This document shows, in pieces, positions 9,363-18,351 of a stretch of DNA of 64,000 nt; the stretch's first letter is position 1; each line of letters begins with the position of its first letter. The stretch comes from Pseudomonadota bacterium (GTDB lineage Bacteria > Pseudomonadota > Alphaproteobacteria > Sphingomonadales > Sphingomonadaceae), in NCBI GenBank assembly GCA_020160755.1, contig JAIUPN010000007.1:1-64000 (forward strand), in the 5' to 3' direction. Both the position numbers and the translations under genes were made by a program. The notes below the pieces were generated by a model. That model ran no database searches and was not told the origin of the DNA. It worked only from the letters and a program-made list of their open reading frames with translations.

Positions 9363-12113
9363 TCAGAACTTGTAAGTGATACCCGCCATGAAGTTGCGAC
9401 CATAATTCTGATAGTCGCGGATCTGGCGCGGGTCGTTGTTGTAATAGGTCACGAAAGGCTCGTTCGTGAGGTTCGACGCCTGAAGCAGGATGCCCAGCCC
9501 TTCGAGCGCGCCGCTCTGGAACGTATAGCCGACCTGCGCATCGACCACGAACTCGCTCTTCGCCATGAACATGTCGCGCGCGAGGCTGATCGTCGAAACC
9601 TCGGCGAGGAATTTCGAGCGATAGCGCCCCGAAGCACGCACCTGGAAACCGTCCTTTTCGAAATAGGCGGTTCCGTTGACGACCCATTTCGACAGGCCGG
9701 GCATCGAAATCGGCTTCTCGGTGCCCTCGCGCACGCGGCTCTTGGTATAGGAGGCGCTTCCGAGCACGCCGAAGCCGTCGAGCGCCTGGGCCAGATTGGC
9801 GAACGGGAAGGAGAAGGACGCTTCGGCGCCATAGACGCGGCCGGCGTTGCCGTTCAGCCACTGCTTGCTGAGGCCGGAGCGCGTCCCGACCGCTCCGCCG
9901 TCGGGAACCTCGAAGTCGGTGAAGTCGAACGGATTGACCTGACGATAGATGTAATTTTCGAGATATTTGTAGAAGCCGCCGATCGAGACATAGCCGCCCT
10001 GCCCGAAATATTTCTCCAGCCCGACGTCGACCGTGTCGGCCATCAGCGGACGCAGCTTCGCATTGCCGAGGTCGAGCGACCAGGGCGAGGCGTTGACGTC
10101 GGTGTTGTTGCGCTTCGACGTGTCGAAGTTGACCCCGCCACCTGGCTTCAACTGATCCATGCGCGCCCGCGCCAGCATCCGCGCCGCGCCGAAGCGCAGG
10201 AAGGTGTTGTCGGCAAACTCGACCGACAGGTTCAGGCTGGGCAGGATGTCGGTATATTTGTCGCCGTCGACGACCGGCGTCGACTGCGTCACTCCGCCGA
10301 CGACCTGCGCATAGAAGCTCGACCCCGTCTGGTCCGAATGCACGATCTGGACGCCGACATTGCCGCGGATCGGCGTGCTGCCCGCGTCGGCGTCGAAATT
10401 CGCCTGCACGAAGCCGGTCAGCACCTTTTCGCGGATCGTATAATCGTTGAAGACACGCGCCGGATCGAAGCCCGCGCCGTCGGTGAGCTTGTAGTTTCCG
10501 TCATTGTAGAAACGCCAGCTGTCGAACGCGACCATCCCGGGGATACCAATGAAATCGAGCGACACCGGGTCGTAGAGATAATCGGCGGGTACTGCGGTAT
10601 TCGCCGGGTAGTTCTTGCTCGTCAGCACGAAGCCGCGGTCGTCGAGGCTCTTCTTGCGGTCCGAATAATTGGCGCCGACGCGCACGCTGCTGAGCACCCC
10701 GTCGAGTTCCTGCGTCGCTTGCAGGCGCAGCGATTTCAGCTGGTCCTTGACGCGCGGGGTGTTGACGAAGCCGTCCTGGCAGTTTGGGACCGCGCCGCCG
10801 CAGCTGTTCCAGCCCTGCGGATCGGTGATCACGAACAGATTGGGATCGGAATAGTCGAGCGACGGGTCGAACATGATCCCACCCTTCGGACGCATCTCGA
10901 ACCCCAGCGCGGTCTCGCGCGCACCGACACCCTGCCCGCGGCCGGTGCCGAGGTAGATTTCGAGATTTTCCTCGGTCTTCTTGATCCGCGAATAGCCAAG
11001 ATCGAGTTCGAGCGTCAGTTTCTCATTGGGCTTGAACTGCGCGTTCCAGCCGCCCGCGACGATCGTCGAGTTGCGATGGACGACGTCGTTGCGCATCACC
11101 GCCTCGGTCCCCGTCCAGACGCCCTTGGTCACCAGACCGTCTTCGATGGTGAAACCGGGCTGGAGGGTCGAATTGCCCCAGAAGAGCGGGAACTCGATGC
11201 CGCGCAGCCGCTGCTCGTCCTTGAACTTCGACCAGTAACCGTCGATCGTCGTGTGGAATTTGTCGCTCGGCTCCCATTCGACAACCGCCATCACGCCGTC
11301 GCGCTTCAGCTCGTTCGATTTCACATAAGGCTTGGCGCCGCCGATGATGAACGCGGTGTCCGTGCCGTTACTCGCCTCGGGATAGCCCCATGCGTTGAAG
11401 CGTTCTTCGGCGGTCGGCGACTGCATCCGCGCATAGCCGATCGCCCAGCCGAGCGTGCCGTCGGCATTCTGGTCGATATAGGAAATATTGGCGCGGTAGC
11501 CCTTGTTCGAAATGTCGGGGTTGAGCTTGCCGAGGTCGTTGACCTCGAAGCGCGCACCGGCCGCAATCGTCCGCTTGCCATAGGCGAGCGGCCGCACCGT
11601 GCGCATATCGATCGTGCCGCCGAGCGCCTGCCCGATCAGCGACGCGTCGGGGGTCTTGTAGACGATGGCACCGTTGAGCAGCTCGGACGGATATTGATCG
11701 AGCTCGACGCCGCGATTGTTGCTCGCCGAAACCTGTTCGCGGCCGTTGAGCAGCGTCGTGGTAAAATCGGGAGCGAGGCCACGGATCGACACGACATTGG
11801 CGCGCCCGTCGAGACGCTGCGTCGCGAGGCCCGGCAGGCGCGACAGCGATTCGGCGATCGACAGGTCGGGCAGCTTGCCGATGTCTTCGGCCGAAACGAC
11901 CTCGACGATCGAGGTGTTCGTCTTTTTCGCCTGGACCGAATTGTTGATCGCGCCGCGAATGCCGCTGACAACGATTTCGCCTTCGGCGGGTGCTTCGTCC
12001 ACGGGGGCCATGCCGGCGTCCTGCGCCATCGCGGCGCCGGGTATGAAAGCGGTCAAGGCAAGGCCGAGCGCGATGGCGCTGGCATCGCGGCGAAACTTGG
12101 TCGGCATGGTCAT
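9363..12113 (-). CDS. TonB-dependent receptor (malto-oligosaccharide uptake, predicted)
   Basis: A 916-residue outer-membrane receptor, complete. It has a signal peptide ending AAMAQ, a TonB-box region (EIVVSGIRGAI), a plug with LPDLSIAESLSRLPG and SIRGLAPDFTTTLLNGRE, then a long barrel ending AGITYKF. The start at 12113 (MTMPTKFRRD) is set by AGGGGAG 7-9 bases upstream; the longer frame to 12371 has no support. It heads the operon TBDR-halogenase-amylase-alpha-glucosidase-GH97 and faces a LacI-type regulator. A GTATACGTATAC operator lies about 145 bases upstream. Related to Caulobacter MalA-type maltodextrin receptors by context. The substrate is inferred from the enzymes. Confidence 0.92.
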   Translation of the reverse strand: MTMPTKFRRDASAIALGLALTAFIPGAAMAQDAGMAPVDEAPAEGEIVVSGIRGAINNSVQAKKTNTSIVEVVSAEDIGKLPDLSIAESLSRLPGLATQRLDGRANVVSIRGLAPDFTTTLLNGREQVSASNNRGVELDQYPSELLNGAIVYKTPDASLIGQALGGTIDMRTVRPLAYGKRTIAAGARFEVNDLGKLNPDISNKGYRANISYIDQNADGTLGWAIGYARMQSPTAEERFNAWGYPEASNGTDTAFIIGGAKPYVKSNELKRDGVMAVVEWEPSDKFHTTIDGYWSKFKDEQRLRGIEFPLFWGNSTLQPGFTIEDGLVTKGVWTGTEAVMRNDVVHRNSTIVAGGWNAQFKPNEKLTLELDLGYSRIKKTEENLEIYLGTGRGQGVGARETALGFEMRPKGGIMFDPSLDYSDPNLFVITDPQGWNSCGGAVPNCQDGFVNTPRVKDQLKSLRLQATQELDGVLSSVRVGANYSDRKKSLDDRGFVLTSKNYPANTAVPADYLYDPVSLDFIGIPGMVAFDSWRFYNDGNYKLTDGAGFDPARVFNDYTIREKVLTGFVQANFDADAGSTPIRGNVGVQIVHSDQTGSSFYAQVVGGVTQSTPVVDGDKYTDILPSLNLSVEFADNTFLRFGAARMLARARMDQLKPGGGVNFDTSKRNNTDVNASPWSLDLGNAKLRPLMADTVDVGLEKYFGQGGYVSIGGFYKYLENYIYRQVNPFDFTDFEVPDGGAVGTRSGLSKQWLNGNAGRVYGAEASFSFPFANLAQALDGFGVLGSASYTKSRVREGTEKPISMPGLSKWVVNGTAYFEKDGFQVRASGRYRSKFLAEVSTISLARDMFMAKSEFVVDAQVGYTFQSGALEGLGILLQASNLTNEPFVTYYNNDPRQIRDYQNYGRNFMAGITYKF

Positions 12114-12257
12114 GTGTGGCTCCCCTGGCACGGACGGGCGGTCGTGACCCGTGCACCGGGAGGGGGACGCTGGGCGTCCGTCAGGTTCCTCTCCGACACG
12201 TGGGCTTTCCCATCTTGAGCCTCGCAATTGAAGCCAATCACGACGCGCCGCCATAGG

Positions 12258-12271
12258 GTATACGTATACGC
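12258..12271. promoter_or_regulatory. Operator candidate for the LacI-type regulator (site 1)
   Basis: GTATACGTATACGC; its first 12 bases are a perfect palindrome. It stands upstream of the TBDR operon. A 13/14 copy occurs at 13481-13494 ahead of the MFS gene. Two sites flanking a lacI-family gene and each preceding a target gene is the expected pattern for a local repressor. Confidence 0.65.
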
Positions 12272-12352
12272 ATAATATGCAGCGCGATGCAGCGCGCCCG
12301 AAATATCGTGCTTTTGCGCGCGCCGACGCGGCATTGGCGCCCATGCAAATTC

Positions 12353-12381
12353 TTGGCATCGACGGGACCAATCGCTAGGCT
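12353..12381 (+). promoter_or_regulatory. Sigma70-like promoter candidate for the LacI-type gene
   Basis: TTGGCA at 12353-12358 and TAGGCT at 12376-12381 with a 17-base spacer, 50 bases before the start codon at 12432. Moderate match to -35/-10 consensus. Confidence 0.4.
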
Positions 12382-12431
12382 CGCGGCAAGGCAGCGGCCA
12401 GCGATAAGGCCGCCGTGACCGGGAGACGAGC

Positions 12432-13466
12432 ATGGGGCGCCAGCCCTCCGCCAAGCCGACGAGCTTCGACATCGCCTATCTGGCGGGTGTCTCGCAGCCG
12501 ACCGTGTCGCGCGCGCTGCGCGGCAGCAGGTCGGTGAGCGCGGCGACGCGCGCGAACATCGAACGCATCGCGCGCGAACTCAATTACACCGTCGACAAAA
12601 ACGCCTCGAGCCTGCGCTCGCAGCGCACGCACACGCTCGCCCTGCTCTTCTTCGAGGATCCGACTCCCGATCAGTCGATGATCAACCCCTTCTTCCTGTC
12701 GATGCTCGGATCGATCACGCGCCAGTGCGCGCTGCGCGGCTATGACCTGCTCATCAGTTTCCAGCAGATGCACAATGACTGGCACGTCGCCTATCAGGAC
12801 AGCCACCGCTCTGACGGCATCATCCTGCTCGGTTATGGCGATTACCAGCTCTACCGCTCAAAGCTCGAGCATCTGGTCGAAATGGACACGAAGTTCGTGC
12901 GCTGGGGATCGGTGTCGGACGACAACATCGGGCTGACCGTCGGGTCGGACAATGTCGGCGCAGGGATGCAGGCGGGCCGGCACCTCCTTGAAATCGGGCG
13001 GCGCACCATCGCCTTCCTCGGCGACGCGTCGGACCATGCGCCCGAATTCCAGGATCGCTACGCCGGGCTGTGCCGCGCGATGGAGGCGGCGGGGCTGTCG
13101 CCCGATCCCGCGTTGCAGCGCGACGCCGTATCGTCCGAGGAATCGGGCCACGCCGCGGCGCGCGCGCTGCTCGCGAGCGGACGGCCTTTCGACGCCATTT
13201 TTGCCGCGAGCGACCTGATCGCGATCGGCGCGATGCGCGCGCTGACCGAGGCGGGGCTTCGCCTGCCGCACGATGTTGCGATCATCGGTTTCGACGATAT
13301 CCCGGCCGCCAACCTGACCTCGCCGACGCTGACCACGGTGATGCAGGACATGAAGAGCGCGGGCGAACTGCTGGTCGATGCGCTCCTCCGCCGCCTCGAC
13401 GACCTGCCCGTCGAGCGCGCCGTCCTGCCGACGCGGCTGATCAAACGGCAAAGCACCGCGGTCTGA
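12432..13466 (+). CDS. LacI-family transcriptional regulator of the glucan locus
   Basis: 344 residues: an N-terminal helix-turn-helix (FDIAYLAGVSQPTVSRALRG, residues about 12-31) with the LacI hinge helix (NASSLRSQRT), followed by a periplasmic-binding-protein-like sugar-sensing domain with the usual GFDDIPAA near the C-terminus. GGAGACGAG precedes the ATG. It lies between the divergent TBDR operon and the MFS transporter, with a near-identical palindromic operator on each side. By analogy with sphingomonad and Xanthomonas SusR/MalR-type regulators it probably represses the locus until maltose or a derivative binds; the effector is inference. Confidence 0.92.
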   Translation: MGRQPSAKPTSFDIAYLAGVSQPTVSRALRGSRSVSAATRANIERIARELNYTVDKNASSLRSQRTHTLALLFFEDPTPDQSMINPFFLSMLGSITRQCALRGYDLLISFQQMHNDWHVAYQDSHRSDGIILLGYGDYQLYRSKLEHLVEMDTKFVRWGSVSDDNIGLTVGSDNVGAGMQAGRHLLEIGRRTIAFLGDASDHAPEFQDRYAGLCRAMEAAGLSPDPALQRDAVSSEESGHAAARALLASGRPFDAIFAASDLIAIGAMRALTEAGLRLPHDVAIIGFDDIPAANLTSPTLTTVMQDMKSAGELLVDALLRRLDDLPVERAVLPTRLIKRQSTAV

Positions 13467-13480
13467 TCCACACGGCGAAC

Positions 13481-13494
13481 GTATTCGTATACGC
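13481..13494. promoter_or_regulatory. Operator candidate for the LacI-type regulator (site 2)
   Basis: GTATTCGTATACGC, one mismatch from the site at 12258. It lies 15 bases after the regulator stop and about 86 bases before the MFS transporter start, where a promoter for the transporter is expected. Confidence 0.6.
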
Positions 13495-13579
13495 ACCCGC
13501 CGCGCGGCTTGCCCTCGCTCCCCCGCGCTGCAATCGTCGCGGCGCGCGAGCCGCACCAGCGGCCACCGGGGAGAGCGAC

Positions 13580-15100
13580 ATGGAAAAGCCGAGGCAGGGC
13601 TTTCGGGGCCTGTGGAACATCAGCTTCGGCTTTCTGGGAATCCAGATCGGCTTCGCGCTGCAGAATGCGAATATGAGCCGCATCTTCCAGACGCTCGGCG
13701 CCGAACTCGAAATGCTGCCCGCCCTCTGGATCGCCGCGCCGCTCACCGGCCTGCTCGTCCAGCCGATCATCGGTCATATGTCCGACCGCACCTGGCTCGG
13801 ACGGCTCGGGCGCCGCCGCCCCTATTTCCTCGCCGGCGCGATCCTCGCCGCGCTCGCGCTGTTCGTCATGCCCGAATCCTCAGTGCTTTGGTTCTCGGTG
13901 CTGATGCTCTGGGTGCTCGACGCGTCGATCAATGTCTCGATGGAGCCATTTCGCGCCTTTGTCGGCGACATGCTGCGCCGCGACCAGCACAGCATCGGCT
14001 ATGCGGTGCAGACCTTCTTCATCGGCGTCGGCGCGGTCGTGGGATCGGCCTTCCCCTGGCTGCTCGACCAGTTCGGCGTCGCCAACACCGCGCCGCCGGG
14101 CGAAATCCCCGACACGGTGCGCTACAGCTTCTGGGCCGGCGGCGGCGCGTTCTTCCTCTCGGTGCTGTGGACGGTGCTGACGACGCGCGAATATTCGCCC
14201 GACGAGATGGCGCGCTTTACCGACGCCGAACCCGCCGACGCAGCCGGCGACACGCCCGGCCCTCTTGCCGCGCGCCGCTACACCGGGAGCATATTGTGGA
14301 TCGCCGCGGGCCTCGCCGTCGCGTTCGGCGTCGCGCGGTTCGCGCTCGAAAAGGAAATGTACCTGCTCGCCGCGCTGCTCATCGCCTTTGGCGCGGCGAA
14401 TGCTGCCGCGATCGCGCTCGCGCGGGCCGGGCGCGGCAACAATATGCTCGCGCATATCGTCGGCGATTTCGCCGGGATGCCCCCGGTGATGAAGAAACTC
14501 GCGCTGGTCCAGTTCTTCAGCTGGTCGGCGCTGTTCATCATGTGGATCAACACCACCCCCGTCGTCGCGCAATATATGTTCGGCAGCAGCGATCCCGCAT
14601 CGCCAGCCTATCAGGCGGGGGGAAACTGGGTCGGCGTCCTGTTCGCCGCCTATAACGCCGTCGCGGCGATCGCCGCGCTCACCCTCCTGCCATGGCTGTC
14701 GCGGCGCGTCGGGCAGGCGCGCACGCACATGATCTGCCTGCTGATCGGCGCGGCCGGGTTCGCCAGCTTCCTCGTGCTGCGCGACCCGCAGGCGCTGCTC
14801 GTCGCCGAGGTGGCAATCGGTATCGCCTGGGCCTCGATCCTCGCCATGCCCTATGCGATCCTTGCCTCGAACCTGCCGCAGGCGAAGCTCGGCATCTATA
14901 TGGGGCTGTTCAACATCTTCGTCGTCGTGCCGCAGCTGCTGGTCGCCACGGTCATGGGACAGGTGATGAAAGCGCTCTTCCCCGGCGAGCCGGTTTATAC
15001 GATGGGCTTCGCGGCGGCGGCATGGGTGATCGCTGCCATCGCGATGCTGCGCATCGTCCCGATGGTCCCGCACGCGAGCGGCGTCACGGCCCCGCGTTGA
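13580..15100 (+). CDS. MFS sugar transporter (sucrose/maltose:H+ symporter type)
   Basis: 506 residues with about 12 hydrophobic segments. The N-terminal loop DRTWLGRLGRRRPYFLAG is the conserved RxGRRRP signature of the SLC45/GPH-like sugar symporters. The start at 13580 has GGGGAGAG upstream; the longer open frame overlapping the regulator is not credible. By context it moves maltose or small glucans from periplasm to cytoplasm, where the GH13 alpha-glucosidase acts. Its last 17 bases overlap, tail to tail, the end of hutC. Confidence 0.88.
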   Translation: MEKPRQGFRGLWNISFGFLGIQIGFALQNANMSRIFQTLGAELEMLPALWIAAPLTGLLVQPIIGHMSDRTWLGRLGRRRPYFLAGAILAALALFVMPESSVLWFSVLMLWVLDASINVSMEPFRAFVGDMLRRDQHSIGYAVQTFFIGVGAVVGSAFPWLLDQFGVANTAPPGEIPDTVRYSFWAGGGAFFLSVLWTVLTTREYSPDEMARFTDAEPADAAGDTPGPLAARRYTGSILWIAAGLAVAFGVARFALEKEMYLLAALLIAFGAANAAAIALARAGRGNNMLAHIVGDFAGMPPVMKKLALVQFFSWSALFIMWINTTPVVAQYMFGSSDPASPAYQAGGNWVGVLFAAYNAVAAIAALTLLPWLSRRVGQARTHMICLLIGAAGFASFLVLRDPQALLVAEVAIGIAWASILAMPYAILASNLPQAKLGIYMGLFNIFVVVPQLLVATVMGQVMKALFPGEPVYTMGFAAAAWVIAAIAMLRIVPMVPHASGVTAPR

Positions 15101-15764
15101 ATTCTGCCACCAGATCGAAACGGTCGCCGCGGAACAATTGCCGGACATGCGTGACAACGCGGCCCGCGCGCCAGGTCGTGCGGTCGAGTTCGAGGCACGC
15201 CGCACCGGTTCCGATCCCCAGCAGCGCCGCTTCCTTACGCGCCGGGTTCACCGCGCGAATGACGTGCCGCGCCTGCGTCCAGGGAATATGGCCGAGCAGC
15301 CAGGTTCCCGGCGCCTCCTTCGCAAAGTCAGCGTCCGCCGCCGCGGGCACTTCGCCGAGCGCGATGAACCGCCGTTCGAGCGCGAAGGGTTCGCCCGCAG
15401 CCCGGTGCACACCCTCAATCCGCAGCGCGGGTCCGGCAAGCAGATCGTCACCCGCGTCGGCGGTTTCGAGCGACGCCAGTTCCCAGTGATAGGCCTCGCC
15501 GCGCGCCGCGATCAGCTCGGCAAGGTCGGGAACCGTCATTACCGCCGAATGGACGGGCGGATGCGCAACGAAAGTCCCCGCCTTGCGGCGGCGTTCGACG
15601 AGCCCCGACGCGGCGAGTTCGCCCAGCGCCTTGCTCACCGTCGCACGCGCGCAACCATAGCGCGCCGCGAGTTCCTGCTCGGTCGGCACGCGATCGCCGG
15701 GACGCCACTCGCCCGACTGGATCGAGGCGGCGATCTCTTCGCGGATGCGCCGCGCGGGGTTCAC
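15084..15764 (-). CDS. hutC: Histidine utilisation repressor HutC (GntR family)
   Basis: 226 residues: an N-terminal GntR winged helix (VPTEQELAARYGCARATVSK, about residues 28-47) and a C-terminal UTRA ligand domain of the type that binds urocanate in HutC. The start is GTG 15764, which overlaps the hutF stop (GTGA), so the two are co-translated; the longer frame reading into hutF is not needed. It likely represses both hut transcripts through the palindrome at 17124-17141. Confidence 0.92.
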   Translation of the reverse strand: MNPARRIREEIAASIQSGEWRPGDRVPTEQELAARYGCARATVSKALGELAASGLVERRRKAGTFVAHPPVHSAVMTVPDLAELIAARGEAYHWELASLETADAGDDLLAGPALRIEGVHRAAGEPFALERRFIALGEVPAAADADFAKEAPGTWLLGHIPWTQARHVIRAVNPARKEAALLGIGTGAACLELDRTTWRAGRVVTHVRQLFRGDRFDLVAEFNAGP

Positions 15765-17110
15765 GCCAGTAACCGCGCAACGCACGCACGATAGGCGGCG
15801 GCGATGGGTTCGGCCTCGATATGACGGCCCTTCTCGACGCGCTTGACGCCCGCGCGCCACACGCCGTCGATCGCCCCGGCACGCGCCGCGAAAATCCAGC
15901 GGTCGAGCAAGGTCGCATCGTCGGTACCGGCAAAGGCGGGGTGATCGAGGTCGAGCGACACGATGTCGGCGGCATGGCCCACGGCAAGACCCGCGGACAC
16001 ACCGAGCGCCTGCGCGCCCCCCGCCACCGCATGTCCGAACAGGTTCGTCCCGACGAACGGCGCATCTTCGCGCGCCAGCAACGCGCGTGCGCGCTGCGCT
16101 AACCGCTGCGAATATTCGAGCGCGCGCAGCTCCTGCGCCGCATCGACGAGGATGTTGCTGTCGGTGCCGATCCCGAAGCGCCCGCCCGCGGCGAGATAGT
16201 CGACTGCGGGGAAGATGCCGTCGCCCAGATTGCCTTCGGTGATCGGGCACAGCCCCGCGACCGCGCCGCTCTCGGCGAGCCGCACCACTTCGCGCTCATC
16301 GAGATGCGTCGAATGGATCAGGCACCAGCGTTCGTCGGCCCCGGCGTTGTCGAGCAGCCATTCGACCGGGCGCGCACCGCTCCACGCAACGCAGTCGGCG
16401 ACCTCCTTCACCTGCTCGGCGGCGTGGATGTGCACCGGCCCCGTCGGCGACATGGTCAGCAATGCGGTCAGTTCTTCGGGCGTCACGGCGCGCAGCGAAT
16501 GCGGCGCGACCCCTATATTGGCGTCGCCCGACAGCTTCGACCGCGAAGCGCCGAGAAGCCGGGCAAAGCCGTCAATGTCGTTGAGGAACCGCCGCTGCCC
16601 GGGGCTCGGCGGCGCCGCATCGAAATTGCCGTGCGCATAGAAAACGGGAAGCAGGGTCAGCCCGATCCCCGTCGCCGCGCTCGCCTCGGCAATCGCCCCC
16701 GCCATCTCGGCCGGGTCGGCATAGGCGGCGCCCGCCGGATCGTGATGCAGATAGTGAAACTCGCCGACGCGCGTGAAGCCCGTTTCGAGCATCTCGGCAT
16801 AGGCCTGCGCGGTGATCGCCGCGACATCCTCGGGCGTCAGCCGGTCGAGGAAGCGGTACATGATCTCGCGCCAGCTCCAGAAATTATCGTCGGGGCGGCT
16901 GCGGCGCTCCGAAAGCCCCGCCATCCCGCGCTGGAAGCCGTGGCTGTGGACGTTGCACAGTCCCGGCAGGCCGACGCGGTGGCGATCGTCGCCCTCCGCC
17001 GCCTCGACGCCAACCTCGACCTTCGCAATCCGGCCGTCGGCGATGCGCAGGCGCACGTCCTTTTTCCAATCGTTGCGAAGCCACGCACGTTCGAACCAGA
17101 GAGAAGTCAT
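15761..17110 (-). CDS. hutF: Formimidoylglutamate deiminase HutF
   Basis: 449 residues of the amidohydrolase superfamily. It converts N-formimino-L-glutamate to N-formyl-L-glutamate and ammonia, the first step of the five-enzyme histidine route. The metal-binding motif [13 protein letters not shown] is at about residue 55, with later metal-site His residues in HIHAAEQ and HSTHLDE and Asp in GTDSNI. GAGGACGG precedes the ATG at 17110, 13 bases from the Hut palindrome. It is transcribed with hutC, away from hutIHGU. Its presence with hutG shows the deiminase/deformylase branch rather than the HutG formiminoglutamase branch. Confidence 0.93.
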   Translation of the reverse strand: MTSLWFERAWLRNDWKKDVRLRIADGRIAKVEVGVEAAEGDDRHRVGLPGLCNVHSHGFQRGMAGLSERRSRPDDNFWSWREIMYRFLDRLTPEDVAAITAQAYAEMLETGFTRVGEFHYLHHDPAGAAYADPAEMAGAIAEASAATGIGLTLLPVFYAHGNFDAAPPSPGQRRFLNDIDGFARLLGASRSKLSGDANIGVAPHSLRAVTPEELTALLTMSPTGPVHIHAAEQVKEVADCVAWSGARPVEWLLDNAGADERWCLIHSTHLDEREVVRLAESGAVAGLCPITEGNLGDGIFPAVDYLAAGGRFGIGTDSNILVDAAQELRALEYSQRLAQRARALLAREDAPFVGTNLFGHAVAGGAQALGVSAGLAVGHAADIVSLDLDHPAFAGTDDATLLDRWIFAARAGAIDGVWRAGVKRVEKGRHIEAEPIAAAYRACVARLLA

Positions 17111-17123
17111 CGTCCGTCCTCAT

Positions 17124-17141
17124 ATTATGTCTAGACATAAT
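17124..17141. promoter_or_regulatory. HutC operator, 18-bp perfect palindrome
   Basis: ATTATGTCTAGACATAAT, a perfect dyad in the divergent hutF/hutI promoter. The TGTCTAGACA core is what one expects for a GntR/HutC site. It starts 13 bases before hutF and ends about 25 bases before the preferred hutI start, so one repressor site can block both directions. Confidence 0.8.
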
Positions 17142-17166
17142 GGCGCATTCGAACGATGCTGTCCAG

Positions 17167-18351
17167 ATGGAGCAGCTCTGGATCAACGCCCGACTCGCAA
17201 CGATGGCCGACGACGCGCTCGGCCTGATCGACGATGGCGTCGTGGCGGCCGCGAAAGGCCGGATCGTGTACGCGGGGCCGGCCCACGGCGCCCCGGCGAC
17301 CGCAGAGCATGTCGTCGATTGCGAAGGCCGGCTGATCACCCCCGGCCTGATCGACTGCCACACCCACCTCGTCCACGGCGGCAACCGCGCGAACGAATGG
17401 GCGATGCGCCTCGAAGGTGCGACCTACGAAGAGATTGCGCGCGCGGGTGGCGGCATCGTCTCGACAATGCGCGCGACGCGCGAGGCGAGCGAGGCGGAGC
17501 TCGTCGCAAGCGCCCTGCCCCGCCTCGACGCGCTGATCGCCGAGGGCGTCACGACGATCGAGATCAAATCGGGTTACGGCCTGTCAACCGGCGACGAGCT
17601 CAAGATGCTGCGCGCCGCGCGCGCGCTCGGCGAGCATCGCAACATCCGCGTCGAACCGACCTTCCTCGGCGCGCACGCTTTGCCTCCCGAATATAAGCAC
17701 GACAGCGACGCCTATATCGACCTTGTCGTGGGCGAGATGATCCCCGCTGCGGCGCCGCTCGCAACCGCGGTCGACGCCTTTTGCGAAGGCATCGGTTTCT
17801 CGCCCGCGCAATGCACCCGCGTGATCGAGGCGGCCAAGGCGCACGGCCTCGCGGTCAAGCTCCACGCCGAACAATTGTCGGCGCTCCACGGCAGCGCGCT
17901 CGCCGCGCGATATGGCGCGCTCTCGGCCGACCATCTCGAACATGCGACCGACGACGACATCCGCGCGATGGCGGCGGCGGGTACCGTCGCGGTGCTGCTT
18001 CCCGGCGCCTATTATTTCATGCGCGAGACCAAATTGCCCCCGATCGAGGCGATGCGCCGCCATGGCACGCGCATCGCACTCGCGACCGACAACAACCCCG
18101 GCACCTCGCCGACGACCTCGCTGCTGCTCATGCTCAACATGGGTGCGACGCTGTTCGGACTGACCGTCATCGAAGCGCTGCGTGGCGTCACGGTCCACGC
18201 CGCCGCCGCGCTCGGCCTCTCCGCCGAGGTCGGCACGCTCGAGCCCGGCAAGGCGTGCGACCTCGCGATCTGGGACGTCACCGATCCCGCCGAGCTCGTC
18301 TACCGCATCGGCTTCAACCCGCTTCACCAACGCATCAAGGACGGACAATGA
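17167..18351 (+). CDS. hutI: Imidazolonepropionase HutI
   Basis: 394 residues of the amidohydrolase superfamily, hydrolysing 4-imidazolone-5-propionate to N-formimino-L-glutamate. The metal-site motif [10 protein letters not shown], the ligand motif KLHAEQLS and the late [11 protein letters not shown] are all typical. I prefer ATG 17167 ([13 protein letters not shown]) because the in-frame ATG at 17140 lies on the edge of the operator palindrome; either is possible and neither has a strong ribosome site. The stop overlaps the hutH start (ATGA). Confidence 0.92.
   Translation: MEQLWINARLATMADDALGLIDDGVVAAAKGRIVYAGPAHGAPATAEHVVDCEGRLITPGLIDCHTHLVHGGNRANEWAMRLEGATYEEIARAGGGIVSTMRATREASEAELVASALPRLDALIAEGVTTIEIKSGYGLSTGDELKMLRAARALGEHRNIRVEPTFLGAHALPPEYKHDSDAYIDLVVGEMIPAAAPLATAVDAFCEGIGFSPAQCTRVIEAAKAHGLAVKLHAEQLSALHGSALAARYGALSADHLEHATDDDIRAMAAAGTVAVLLPGAYYFMRETKLPPIEAMRRHGTRIALATDNNPGTSPTTSLLLMLNMGATLFGLTVIEALRGVTVHAAAALGLSAEVGTLEPGKACDLAIWDVTDPAELVYRIGFNPLHQRIKDGQ

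Larger units (their letters stand above)
12114..12431. other. Divergent promoter region between TBDR and LacI-type regulator
   Basis: 318 bases without a credible gene. It holds the TBDR Shine-Dalgarno next to 12113, the palindromic operator at 12258-12271 and a good promoter for the regulator. An open frame on the minus strand runs through it to 12371 but has no ribosome site and encodes no signal peptide in the right place. Confidence 0.6.

Noticed and set aside
8110..12218. Plus-strand frames opposite the halogenase and TBDR
   Set aside because: Same mirror-frame effect; the minus strand carries clear FAD and TonB-receptor motifs.
12114..12371. N-terminal extension of the TBDR to 12371
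   Set aside because: Would place the operator and promoter inside the gene and put 86 residues before a clear signal peptide.
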